Positions 7,920 through 16,266 of a stretch of DNA of 64,000 nt are shown here, one piece after another. The notes beneath the pieces were generated by a model that worked only from the letters and a program-made list of their open reading frames with translations, did not search any database and was not told where the DNA came from. Origin of the DNA: Marinobacter salinus (GTDB lineage: Bacteria; Pseudomonadota; Gammaproteobacteria; Pseudomonadales; Oleiphilaceae); the NCBI RefSeq assembly GCF_001854125.1, contig NZ_CP017715.1, positions 3,658,001 to 3,722,000 of the forward strand. Direction: 5' to 3'. Every line of letters starts with the position of its first letter. Position 1 is the stretch's first letter. Position numbers and translations under genes: made by a program.

Positions 7920-10514
7920 CTAGGTCACCAGTTTTTCGGGTCGTCCCCAGTAATAGCCCTGGCCGTGGAGGCCGGGGAATTGCAGGAGCCAGGCCGCGAC
8001 AGCTTCATCTTCCACGCCTTCCACTACCACATCCAGATCCAGTGCCTCACCTAGGTCCAGTGCGGCGCGGAATATCCGCTGCGGTACCGGGTAATGGAGA
8101 ATGCCCTTGAGAAAACTTCGGTCGATTTTCAGTTCGTCGAGCTCGAACGTGGCCAGGGTTGCCAGGGATGAGTGACCTGTTCCGAAGTCATCCAGGGCAA
8201 TCCTGAAACCCGTTTGGCTCAATGTCCGGATCATTTTTCGCGCTGCACTGGCGTCGGCCATCATGGCTGTTTCGGTTATTTCAAGAATCAGGTCGGAAGG
8301 TTCCATGCCGTGGCGACGGGTAATCGACTCCACTTCCTCATTAAAAACCGGGTGGGACAGGTCCTTTGCAGAGATGTTCACCGCGACGGCAATACCGTCA
8401 CCGTAAACGGACCGTAAATCGTGATGGTCGCGACAGGCGCGGTCAATGACCCATAGGGTGACAGGATGGATCATGCCGACTTGCTCGGCGAGAGGGATCC
8501 AGTTATCCGGTGGTACGGTACCGAATTCAGGGTGTTGCCAGCGGATCAGGGCTTCCATGGAGCTGACACGGGCGTCCCGGATGTTTACCTTGGGTTGGTA
8601 TTCCAGCCAAATGTCACCGTTGCGTAATGCCTCCTCAATATCCAGCATCAGCATTTGCTGCTGATACTGCCACTCAGCAACGGCTGGATCGTAAACGGTT
8701 AGCGGCTGGCGGCTATCCAGTGAGGCGAAGCCGGCGGATGACAGAATTCCTGATGCGTCTTCACCATGTTCCGGGGCATGGGCAATGCCCACCGATGGAC
8801 TCCAGGAGAACGAAAACCGCCCCTCCCGGTAATGTTCGTCCAGCCAGGCCATGAGCTCCTGCAGTAATTCCGTGTCCGAACCTGGACTGTCGCTGCGATG
8901 AAACGCGAACGCGTGATTGCTGATATCTATGCTGGCAAGCGCATAGCCGTTAATCATGACCAGGCGCTCGCCCAGGATCCGTTTCAGAAAGCTGTTGAGC
9001 TGCCTGAGGTAATTCTTGAGCAGATCCTCCGCCGTTCGATAGCCCAGAGCCTGCTCAATTTCGTTAAAGCGTACCAGTTGGATCAAACCAACGGTGTAGG
9101 GGTGTTGCCGGCTATCCAGGGCGTCCAGCGACTCCTCCAGCATAGCGCGATTGGGTTTTCCCGTGACGCTATGGGTTTTGAGCAGGCGGTCATAGTCCTG
9201 CTCAATGACGGTTCGCAGTTGTTGTTCCTGCCGGGCGCGGCTGTCGGAGCTCATCCGTTTCTTGCGTTCCTCAAGCATCTGCCGCCCCACGCCGCTGGTC
9301 AGGATCAATGAGGCCGCCGCAGCACCCAGGAAAAAGGCGGAATCAGTCAGGCTGTTCACCGGAACCCAGCCGATGGTCCTGAGTGCGGATATTAATGAGC
9401 CAAGTAGAATAGCGAGAATGGAAAACGCAAAATAGCGGGCAGAAGCGTGGCTTTGGAACTTCCTCATTACCAGGCCCAGTATCACCGCGCCTCCAGTCAT
9501 TGCCAGTAGCAGGAAGGAACCCTGCCCCAGCAGAGGCGCGTTAATCGGTATTGCCAGCAGATAAAGGAAAGCGAGAGCACTGATGACGTTGAGCGCCCGC
9601 CTTGAGGTTTTCGATACGACAATGAAATGAGGTGTGAACTGGCACAGGGCGATCAGGCATAGGGGCAGGCAGGTGTTCAGAAGCGCGTTCATAGCGGGCT
9701 GGTTTGGCCACAGGAACCAGAGTCCGAACCCCTCCATGACCAACTGAGTGTATATTATGCTCAGCAACAGTACGCTCAGCCAGGCGAGCCCGGGACGTCT
9801 GAATTTCAGCATGATGCTAAGGTTAAACAACAAGGCAAAAGCCAGAAGGCCGGTGATGAACGCTTTCCAGACCAGGGTTTCCGCGCTGTTGCTGATAACG
9901 GCTTCTGGTTCGAGAATGGCAATCGGAAGCAGGCTGGGGCCCGCATTCTGAACCTCGAACAGCAGTGTGTGGGTGCCCGGAGGCAGGGTGACAGGCCAGA
10001 TCCACTGGGGGAGTTCAATCAGTCGGTTACTGAATGGATACAGATCCCCCATCTCGGCTAATCGCTCGAAAAAACCGTTGTCCTTGAGGATGGCTGGCCT
10101 GATTCGATCAAGGTAGGGAGCGGATATCACCGCCCATTTTTTTACTGATCTGGTGCCGGGATTTTCCACCGTCACCCGGAAAGTGACAGGGCCATCCAGA
10201 TAGCCAATGCCGGAATGTTGTGAAGGCGCGGGTTGCCAGCGTTGCTTTTGCCAGAGTTTCTTTTCGAGCACTTGCTCCAGGGGGGCAATCAGGTATTCCG
10301 TTCTGAGTTTCAGGGACGTCCCGGAGACTGTTGGCGATATGACCTCAAACGATGAAGGGGACAGGAGCCCCTCGGGCAGTTGCAGAGAGGCGGTGATCAG
10401 CCCATAGCCGAGGGAGACGAACAAGAGCAGGAAAGGAGTGCATCCCCGCAGATTCCACAGTCCTGAGCGTTTCGGCGGCCACGAATGGCCTGTCTGTTTT
10501 ATGCTTGAGTCCAT
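7920..10514 (-). CDS. Membrane 7TMR-DISM/degenerate GGDEF/EAL c-di-GMP phosphodiesterase
   Basis: The 864-residue protein has an N-terminal membrane segment, a periplasmic beta-rich DISM-like sensor domain (about 60-220), seven membrane helices (about 220-420), a short linker, a degenerate GGDEF domain (the GG[DE]EF signature is absent) and a C-terminal EAL domain (about 610-860). The EAL domain keeps the residues expected of an active phosphodiesterase: MEALIRW, VNISAKD, EITET, LDDFGTGHSS, LKIDRS and EGVED. It should therefore hydrolyse c-di-GMP in response to an extracytoplasmic, perhaps carbohydrate-like, signal. The ATG at 10514 is chosen over a TTG 36 bases upstream; neither has a clear ribosome-binding site. 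Architecture matches the gene at 23111-25663. Confidence 0.85.
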   Translation of the reverse strand: MDSSIKQTGHSWPPKRSGLWNLRGCTPFLLLFVSLGYGLITASLQLPEGLLSPSSFEVISPTVSGTSLKLRTEYLIAPLEQVLEKKLWQKQRWQPAPSQHSGIGYLDGPVTFRVTVENPGTRSVKKWAVISAPYLDRIRPAILKDNGFFERLAEMGDLYPFSNRLIELPQWIWPVTLPPGTHTLLFEVQNAGPSLLPIAILEPEAVISNSAETLVWKAFITGLLAFALLFNLSIMLKFRRPGLAWLSVLLLSIIYTQLVMEGFGLWFLWPNQPAMNALLNTCLPLCLIALCQFTPHFIVVSKTSRRALNVISALAFLYLLAIPINAPLLGQGSFLLLAMTGGAVILGLVMRKFQSHASARYFAFSILAILLGSLISALRTIGWVPVNSLTDSAFFLGAAAASLILTSGVGRQMLEERKKRMSSDSRARQEQQLRTVIEQDYDRLLKTHSVTGKPNRAMLEESLDALDSRQHPYTVGLIQLVRFNEIEQALGYRTAEDLLKNYLRQLNSFLKRILGERLVMINGYALASIDISNHAFAFHRSDSPGSDTELLQELMAWLDEHYREGRFSFSWSPSVGIAHAPEHGEDASGILSSAGFASLDSRQPLTVYDPAVAEWQYQQQMLMLDIEEALRNGDIWLEYQPKVNIRDARVSSMEALIRWQHPEFGTVPPDNWIPLAEQVGMIHPVTLWVIDRACRDHHDLRSVYGDGIAVAVNISAKDLSHPVFNEEVESITRRHGMEPSDLILEITETAMMADASAARKMIRTLSQTGFRIALDDFGTGHSSLATLATFELDELKIDRSFLKGILHYPVPQRIFRAALDLGEALDLDVVVEGVEDEAVAAWLLQFPGLHGQGYYWGRPEKLVT

Positions 10515-10697
10515 TCGAGACAAAATCCATGCCGCGGTGATGGCCGCCAAAGCGGATGATTACAGTCTGATAACAATTTGAAAATATATGTAACACAATG
10601 ATTTTTCGAGTATTTTACTGCATTTTAATGTTTTTTGCATTTCGTGTTTAAGTGAGGGTATGACATTTTTGACCTGATCAACTCCCGCATTCGCTGG

Positions 10698-10703
10698 TAT
10701 AGT
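10698..10703 (+). promoter_or_regulatory. Extended -10 promoter element for pbpG
   Basis: TGGTATAGT gives an extended -10 (TATAGT at 10698-10703) 37 bases before the pbpG ATG; no convincing -35 is seen, as expected for extended -10 promoters. The 225-bp divergent spacer 10515-10739 is otherwise markedly AT-rich around 10560-10650, and holds no gene I can support. Confidence 0.45.
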
Positions 10704-10739
10704 GGTTCCGGTGTCAGATAGGTAACAGGATCCGGACAA

Positions 10740-11684
10740 ATGAGAATGCTTGGCCCCGTGTCGTTGGTGACTTTTTTTCTTCTGTTTTTGCCCGCGGCAC
10801 TCACCGCCCACCAGAAAACGTCCAGTACCGAACAGCCGGTTTCCCAGCAGGGGCCGAGCCTTGCCTCTGTGAATGCTGCGGTAGCGCGGATGGGTGACGA
10901 TGAACTGGTCTTTGGCAAGAACGCCGATCGTTCGGTGCCCATTGCATCCATTACCAAGCTGATGACCGCCCTGGTGGTAATGGATTCCGGTGAATCTCTT
11001 GATGAGTGGCTGACCTTTCAAAAACGCCACACGCCTGCCGCTGCTAACGCCTATACCCGGATCCGTGTTAATTCCAGGATGCGCCGGGCCGATGTCCTCA
11101 GGATTGCCCTGATGTCGTCGGAAAACTTTGCTGCTTATACCCTGGCTCGCAGTCATCCCGGCGGTTTTGATGCTTTTATCGATGCGATGAATGCCAAGGC
11201 AGAGGAGCTGGGCATGACCGGCACCCACTATGTTGATCCCACGGGCCTCTCTGCAGAGAATCGCTCCACTGCAGCCGATCTGGTCAAGCTGGTGAATGCC
11301 GCTGCCCAACATCCTGAAATCCGTGAATACTCCACAACCGAGTATTTCCGGGCCCACTTCCGTAAGCCCCGCTACAGCTTGTCGTTCGGCAATACCAATG
11401 CCCTGGTACACAGGAAAAGCTGGGGCGTGGGTCTGAGCAAAACGGGTTATCTGTCGGAAGCCGGTCGTTGCCTTGTGATGATTTCTGAGATGAACGGCAA
11501 GCCGGTTATTACCGTTTTACTTGATTCCATGGGAACCCGTTCTCCCATGGGGGATGCGGGCCGTATTCGCCGCTGGCTGGATACGGGTGCCAGTGGCAAA
11601 GTGGCAAAAGCCGCTCGCCGCTATGAGCGGGAAAAAAACGCGGCCTATGCGGCGGCAAAGAACAGTAGCGTCAGTGTGAACTGA
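10740..11684 (+). CDS. pbpG: D-alanyl-D-alanine endopeptidase (PBP7-like)
   Basis: The 314-residue penicillin-binding protein belongs to the low-molecular-weight S11 peptidase group that cleaves D-Ala cross-links in peptidoglycan. All three active-site motifs are present: Ser70-Ile-Thr-Lys73, Ser127-Glu-Asn129 and Lys234-Thr-Gly236. Residues 1-23 form a signal sequence, so it acts in the periplasm. Length and lack of the C-terminal membrane anchor found in PBP5/6 favour the PbpG (PBP7) subgroup. The asparaginase-like gene begins 21 bases downstream on the same strand, suggesting a shared transcript without an evident functional link. Confidence 0.9.
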   Translation: MRMLGPVSLVTFFLLFLPAALTAHQKTSSTEQPVSQQGPSLASVNAAVARMGDDELVFGKNADRSVPIASITKLMTALVVMDSGESLDEWLTFQKRHTPAAANAYTRIRVNSRMRRADVLRIALMSSENFAAYTLARSHPGGFDAFIDAMNAKAEELGMTGTHYVDPTGLSAENRSTAADLVKLVNAAAQHPEIREYSTTEYFRAHFRKPRYSLSFGNTNALVHRKSWGVGLSKTGYLSEAGRCLVMISEMNGKPVITVLLDSMGTRSPMGDAGRIRRWLDTGASGKVAKAARRYEREKNAAYAAAKNSSVSVN

Positions 11685-11705
11685 CCCGGAAGGGAAGCAG
11701 CCGTC

Positions 11706-12185
11706 ATGATCCAGATATTTACCACCGGTGGCACCATCGATAAGGTCTATCACGACGCCAACAGCGAGTTTGAGATTGGCCATTCGCTCTTGCCTGAGCT
11801 GTTGTCGGAGTCCAACATCCACGAAGGCTACCGTTTCCGTGAGCTGATGCGTAAGGATAGCCTGGAAATAGACGATGCAGACCGCCATGTGATTCTGCAG
11901 GCAGCGGAAGCCTGCGATTGCGAGCGCATCGTGATCACCCATGGCACCGATACCATGGCCGATACGGCATCCGTCCTGTCCTCCCTGAAAGACAAGGTCA
12001 TCGTCCTCACAGGCGCGATGCAGCCGGCCCGAATGCGACGCACCGATGCGGTATTCAATATAGGCTTTGCCTGGGCTTCAGTGCAGCTGCTTCCACCTGG
12101 CGTGTACCTCGCCATGAATGGAGAAGTATTTGAGGCCGGGGCTGTCCGGAAGAACCTCAAGGCCCAGCGTTTTGAGCGGATCTGA
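11706..12185 (+). CDS. Short asparaginase-like protein (N-terminal domain only)
   Basis: The 159-residue protein corresponds to only the N-terminal domain of type I/II asparaginases (normally about 330 residues). It keeps both threonine active-site segments, FTTGGTIDK near residue 7 and HGTDTMADTA near residue 80, plus VLTGAMQPARM. It is not an obvious truncation: the frame ends cleanly with a short tail and the next gene stops only 9 bases away, so there is no remnant of the second domain. Stand-alone domains like this recur in Pseudomonas and Marinobacter annotations, from memory. Without the C-terminal domain the oligomeric active site of classical asparaginase would be incomplete, so the activity is uncertain. 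ATG follows GGAAGGGAAG. Confidence 0.75.
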   Translation: MIQIFTTGGTIDKVYHDANSEFEIGHSLLPELLSESNIHEGYRFRELMRKDSLEIDDADRHVILQAAEACDCERIVITHGTDTMADTASVLSSLKDKVIVLTGAMQPARMRRTDAVFNIGFAWASVQLLPPGVYLAMNGEVFEAGAVRKNLKAQRFERI

Positions 12186-12194
12186 CCTTCAGCT

Positions 12195-12881
12195 CTAAAG
12201 GCCGATTTCGTCCGTTGTGAGCTCGCGGTAATCGCCGGGTCCGAGAGCCGGGTCCAGGGTTATCCTGCCAATGCGATCGCGGTGCAGGGCCTTTACGTTA
12301 TTCCCTACAGCAGCCATCATGCGTTTCACTTGGTGGTACCTGCCTTCTGATATCGTCAGCTCTATCAGTCGGTCTTCCAGTACGTTTACCTGCGCCGGTT
12401 TGGTCGGTATCACATCGTTTTTCAGGACCACCCCATGTTCCAGTTCCCGGATTGCAGACTCGTCCAGGGGGGCGCTCAGGGTTACCCGGTAAGTTTTTGG
12501 GCAGTTTACCCGTGGTGATGTGATCCGATGCGACCATTGGCCGTCCGTGGTCAGCAGCAATAATCCTGTTGTATCTGCGTCCAGCCGCCCGGCTATGTGG
12601 AGGTTTCGGGCTATGGCCGGGGGGAGCAGGTCCAGCGCCGTCGGGTGGTCACTGTCCCGGGTTGCGCTGACCACCCCCACGGGTTTGTTCATCATCAGAT
12701 AGCGCTCTTCCGGGAGCGTGCAGACTTCCCCGTCCAGAGTGACTGTGTTGCTGTCCAGGATCTTTTTGTTGGCGGATTTGCAGGGGGCGCCGTCGACGCA
12801 TACCCGGCCTCCGCCGATGGCCCGTTTGGCATCCTTGCGGGAGAGTTCGGTGCTGGTGGAGATAAACTGATCCAGCCGCAT
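12195..12881 (-). CDS. rsuA: 16S rRNA pseudouridine(516) synthase
   Basis: The 228-residue enzyme has an N-terminal S4 RNA-binding domain (MRLDQFISTSTELSRKDAKR) and the RsuA-type catalytic domain with the G-R-L-D motif, Asp101 being the catalytic aspartate (GRLDADTTGLLLLT). It isomerises U516 of 16S rRNA in Escherichia coli. The start at 12881 shares one base with the stop codon of the upstream membrane-protein gene (TGATG), indicating translational coupling; this supports the chosen ATG over an upstream extension. It is convergent with the short asparaginase-like gene. Confidence 0.9.
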   Translation of the reverse strand: MRLDQFISTSTELSRKDAKRAIGGGRVCVDGAPCKSANKKILDSNTVTLDGEVCTLPEERYLMMNKPVGVVSATRDSDHPTALDLLPPAIARNLHIAGRLDADTTGLLLLTTDGQWSHRITSPRVNCPKTYRVTLSAPLDESAIRELEHGVVLKNDVIPTKPAQVNVLEDRLIELTISEGRYHQVKRMMAAVGNNVKALHRDRIGRITLDPALGPGDYRELTTDEIGL

Positions 12882-13909
12882 CAGCAGCGCTGTCCCGGAG
12901 CAGGTATAGTCAGGCCAGCCAGGCAAAGCACCGGGGTTTCACCGGTTAGTCGCGTCCACAAGCGTGTGAGTGCTTCGGGATTAATCGGCGGCCTTGCCTC
13001 TCGAACACTGACCAGGGGCTGAAACCTGTCGCCATTTTCCGCTGCAATCACAAAGGTAAAAGGGTGTGCGCCCGGAATGCCCAGTCGGATATCCGTGGCG
13101 GTTATCTGGTCACCGGATCGATCGTAAGACAGAAATCCACGGGTGAACCACTCCAGCCGCTGGGCCTCGGGAAAACTGGAGACGGCGTCGGCGAGCTCCG
13201 GGCGGCGCGGGAAATATTCCAGGTTCAAGGGAATATCACCATCAAAAAATCCCGTCACAATTTCCACATGATGGTTGTCTGTAAGCGCCGTTGCCCGCCA
13301 GAGTATGGTATTGAATGGCATGGGCTGAATCAGGATTTTCGGGTTTTCGAGCCCCGCATTTGCAAGGGCCGGACGAATCCGGTCGGTCATGACCTGTTGA
13401 GCGAATAACGTCCAGACCAGGTACAGGCTTGAAACCAGTAATCCGGCCGAAAGAGCAGTCGTTGCCGGCGGACGAATCAGAAAGGCAATGCATCCTGCCA
13501 GCAACGGAAGAGTGTAGAGTGGATCAATGATAAAAATGTTGCTGATGGCCACCGGCGGTCCAAAAGGCCAGAACAGTTGCGTGCCATAGGTGGTGAATGA
13601 GTCCAGTATCGGGTGGGTGAGTAGAACCAGTCCGGTCAGTGCCAGCCATCGAGCGTAACCGGGTTGGGGCTTCCAGCGCCACAGTGCCCATGCGAGGAGT
13701 GCCGCGAGTGGGGCCAGGATGAGCAGGGAGTGGCTGAAACCCCGGTGCTGGGTGAAGTTGGCAACCGCAGAGCCGTAATCGATCATTACATCCAGATCTG
13801 GCAGGGTGCCGAGTACGGCGCCGGTAGCCAATGCAGATCGCCCCAGAGTCTTGCCAGCGACCGCTCCGGCCAGAGTGGCGCCAAGGGCTATCTGAGTAAT
13901 GGAATCCAT
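12881..13909 (-). CDS. YdjM-like membrane-bound metal-dependent hydrolase family protein
   Basis: The 342-residue protein starts MDSITQIALGATLAGAVAG and has the segments GTLPDLDVMIDY, QHRGFSHSLL and LLTHPILDSFTTYG, which carry the conserved Asp/His residues of the YdjM/YfhO-type (DUF457) inner-membrane family. Four to five hydrophobic helices occupy the first two-thirds; about 140 C-terminal residues form a soluble, probably periplasmic part. Function is unproven; the metal-hydrolase name comes from conserved His/Asp positions. It lies between the lytic transglycosylase (6 bases upstream) and rsuA (overlapping), so all three are likely co-transcribed. Confidence 0.8.
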   Translation of the reverse strand: MDSITQIALGATLAGAVAGKTLGRSALATGAVLGTLPDLDVMIDYGSAVANFTQHRGFSHSLLILAPLAALLAWALWRWKPQPGYARWLALTGLVLLTHPILDSFTTYGTQLFWPFGPPVAISNIFIIDPLYTLPLLAGCIAFLIRPPATTALSAGLLVSSLYLVWTLFAQQVMTDRIRPALANAGLENPKILIQPMPFNTILWRATALTDNHHVEIVTGFFDGDIPLNLEYFPRRPELADAVSSFPEAQRLEWFTRGFLSYDRSGDQITATDIRLGIPGAHPFTFVIAAENGDRFQPLVSVREARPPINPEALTRLWTRLTGETPVLCLAGLTIPAPGQRC

Positions 13910-13915
13910 GATGCG

Positions 13916-15169
13916 CTACCGGGTTGTCGAAATATTCAGCTTTTTCAGCACTTCTTCGCCGGGGTAGCCGTCAGCAACAAGACCGGAGGACGCCTGAAAG
14001 TGCCGTATCGCCGAGCGCGTGCCAGGTCCCATGATGCCGTCGGGCCGGCCGCTGTCGTATCCACGCCGGTTTAGTGCTTCCTGAAGGCTGATTATGGAGG
14101 CTCTGGACAGGGCAGGAACATCCTCTGGTGGCGGGTTCTGTAACGTGCCGGCGCCCGCCACCCTGTCAGCCAGATGTCCCACAGCAATGGCATAGAATTC
14201 GGAGCGGTTCCAGCCCATGATGACCTTGAAGTTATGGTAGGCCAGGAAGGCAGGGCCCTGATGGCCAGCCGGCACCACCAGCGCGGCTTCGATGGGCTCT
14301 TCGGCGAGGGCATGACCAAAGGCGTCGGTGATCCCCAGTTCGTGCCACTGTTTTAACGGCAGGCGTCGGCCATCTGCCAGCGAATAGTCAAAATTTCCGG
14401 GTAACAACACCTCTCGGCCCCAACGGTAGTTGCCATCCCACCCCATCGATTCAAGGAATTTTCCGGCTGACATCATCGCGTCCGGCAGGCTGTTCCACAG
14501 ATCCCGTCGGCCATCACCGTCGGCATCCACGGCATGCTTCAGGAAGACCGTCGGCATGAACTGGACATGGCCCATGGCGCCTGCCCAGGACCCTTCCATC
14601 TGGTCGACCGGGATGGCGCCCTCGTCAATGATGCGAAGGGCTGCGATGAGTTGCTCGGTAAAGAACGTGCGCCTGCGATCATCGCAGGCCAGGGTCGTCA
14701 GGGTACTCGGAACGGCCATCTTTCCGAAATAACTGCCAAAGTTGGTCTCGAGGCCCCAGAAGGCAACCAGGTAAGGCGCTGGTACACCCGTCTCCCTGGT
14801 AACCCTTGCCAGTAATGGCTGGTGTTCTTCCAGCAGTTTTCGGCCTTTGGTCACTCGGTCATCATTTACCCGCCGATTGAGATAGTCGGCAAAGGTAGTG
14901 GTGAATTCCGGCTGACGACGGTCAAGCTCAATCACCCTGTCCAGGTGCTCCGCCTGTGCCATGACATCCGTAGCTGTCGTCCGGCTGACTCCGGCGGCGA
15001 TGGCCTTTTCCTGAAGACGTAGCTTGCATTCGGCGAAACCGCTATCCGTTGAGGTTGTAGTGTTTTCCTGGCCCAGGACGGGGACTGCCAGGGTGGTCAA
15101 AAGGCCGGTAAGCGAAAGGCGAAAAAATACGCTCCGGCCGGGCAGAATCCTTGCAAAAATGTTCAGCAC
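13916..15169 (-). CDS. Lytic murein transglycosylase, MltB family, with peptidoglycan-binding domain
   Basis: The 417-residue protein has an N-terminal signal sequence (about 1-33), an MltB-type lytic transglycosylase domain (about 45-340) and a C-terminal peptidoglycan-binding domain of the PG_binding_1 type (about 350-412, SLQEALNRRGYDSGRPDG). Glu141 in FWGLETNFGSYFG is the expected catalytic acid; FMPTVF and DADGDGRRDLWNS are family signatures. No lipobox Cys is present, so unlike MltB itself it should be soluble in the periplasm. Start is GTG, preceded by GAGG at suitable distance. It would cleave glycan strands to 1,6-anhydromuropeptides. Confidence 0.9.
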   Translation of the reverse strand: MLNIFARILPGRSVFFRLSLTGLLTTLAVPVLGQENTTTSTDSGFAECKLRLQEKAIAAGVSRTTATDVMAQAEHLDRVIELDRRQPEFTTTFADYLNRRVNDDRVTKGRKLLEEHQPLLARVTRETGVPAPYLVAFWGLETNFGSYFGKMAVPSTLTTLACDDRRRTFFTEQLIAALRIIDEGAIPVDQMEGSWAGAMGHVQFMPTVFLKHAVDADGDGRRDLWNSLPDAMMSAGKFLESMGWDGNYRWGREVLLPGNFDYSLADGRRLPLKQWHELGITDAFGHALAEEPIEAALVVPAGHQGPAFLAYHNFKVIMGWNRSEFYAIAVGHLADRVAGAGTLQNPPPEDVPALSRASIISLQEALNRRGYDSGRPDGIMGPGTRSAIRHFQASSGLVADGYPGEEVLKKLNISTTR

Positions 15170-15362
15170 GCAAAACCTCGGTCAGGGTAACGGGGTGTGG
15201 ATATACCGGACCTCCATGGTAGCGCGTTTTGGAACGTCAGAAATACCACCCGGGGTCCTTCCGAGTGACAATTGTTTAACCTCGCAGTTCCCTTCTGTCG
15301 CTTTAGTTGTCTGGTTTGTCGTCTTTTTGTAGCAACAGGGTTTCCGGAGCCGGGCTTTGTTC

Positions 15363-15394
15363 TATAGTTGGTCGACATTACAGGGGTTGTCGAC
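15363..15394 (+). promoter_or_regulatory. Candidate promoter and operator for the REC/PilZ-like regulator
   Basis: A TATAGT -10 element (15363-15368) is followed directly by an inverted repeat GTCGACA (15371-15377) / TGTCGAC (15388-15394) with a 10-base spacer. The repeat would overlap the transcription start, where a repressor would act or a leader hairpin would form. The coding start is 17 bases after the repeat. The remaining spacer 15170-15362 shows nothing I can support. Confidence 0.4.
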
Positions 15395-15411
15395 AACTGA
15401 AGGTCTGAGAC

Positions 15412-16266
15412 ATGGCAATGCTGAAAGCGCTGGTGGTGGACGATGCCAGCTTTGTGAGGGATCTGGTCAAGCGAACAGTGCGCCAGCGTTTCCCGGTCAT
15501 CGAAACAACGGATGCCCAGAACGGCCGGCGTGCCCAGTCGCTGATGTCCCGTACGACCTTTGATCTGGTCCTGTGTGACTGGGAAATGCCGGAAATGACG
15601 GGGCTTGAGCTGTTGCAGTGGATGCGTCAGCAACCCCAGTACCAAAATGTACCGTTTATAATGATTACCAGCCGGGGCGACAAGAATCATGTCATCGAGG
15701 CCGTAAAAGAAGGTGTTTCCGAGTATCTTGGCAAGCCGTTCAGTCCCGAAGGCCTGAGCAAAAAGATCATCAAGGTGATGGGGAACAGGCTCAGGCATGC
15801 CATGAGCCAGAAAGGAAAAAGTCTGGAGGGGCCGGCAGACGCCTTCAAGGAATCTGCAACGCTGTTGACGCAAAAGCGGGAGCCCTCGCCGGAAAGCGAG
15901 AGTACGCTTTTGTCTCCGGCGGGCGAGAAGCCTGCGGCCGCCAGGAGTGCTATGAGAATGGCCTCGGTACGGTTTGCGGAAAGTACCCTGACGTCTGTTG
16001 TCAAAGACATCAACCTGACAGAGGTGCGGGTTATTGCCAAGCGGAATCAGGTGTTTCCCGGTATTCTGGATCAGGCGGTTGTTGATATCGAGACCGGAGA
16101 GGGGCAGATGGCTCGCCTGAATGGGTACGTGCATCAGCTTCAGGCAGTCGACAAGCGCCAGGACACGGATTTCGTCAGCGTTACCATCCGTTTTGTCGAT
16201 GAAGATCCGCAAAAAATGGAAGACCTTTCCCGTTTTGTTGCCCGGTTCCGATCCGGAACACACTGA
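15412..16266 (+). CDS. Response regulator with CheY-like receiver and PilZ-like C-terminal domain
   Basis: The 284-residue protein begins with a receiver domain (1-122): acidic pair Asp10-Asp11, phospho-acceptor Asp56 in LVLCDWEMP, Ser/Thr in MITSRGD and Lys in YLGKPFS. A charged linker of about 55 residues follows, then a C-terminal domain (about 180-284) whose strand/helix pattern and ending (VSVTIRFVDEDPQKMEDLSRFV) resemble PilZ domains. The c-di-GMP motifs are degraded (DINLTEV in place of D/NxSxxG, no clear RxxxR), so ligand binding is doubtful. A receiver protein also lies near phoR in Pseudomonas (PA5364, from memory). The stop is immediately adjacent to the convergent phoR stop. Confidence 0.75.
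   Translation: MAMLKALVVDDASFVRDLVKRTVRQRFPVIETTDAQNGRRAQSLMSRTTFDLVLCDWEMPEMTGLELLQWMRQQPQYQNVPFIMITSRGDKNHVIEAVKEGVSEYLGKPFSPEGLSKKIIKVMGNRLRHAMSQKGKSLEGPADAFKESATLLTQKREPSPESESTLLSPAGEKPAAARSAMRMASVRFAESTLTSVVKDINLTEVRVIAKRNQVFPGILDQAVVDIETGEGQMARLNGYVHQLQAVDKRQDTDFVSVTIRFVDEDPQKMEDLSRFVARFRSGTH

Noticed and set aside
10560-11411. 283-codon minus-strand frame
   Set aside because: Antisense to pbpG, which has all three penicillin-binding motifs.
11706-12185. Asparaginase pseudogene
   Set aside because: No frameshift or remnant of the second domain is visible and the frame closes cleanly, so a genuine short form is more likely.
15163-16263. 366-codon minus-strand frame
   Set aside because: Antisense to the receiver-domain gene, which has all phospho-receiver residues.
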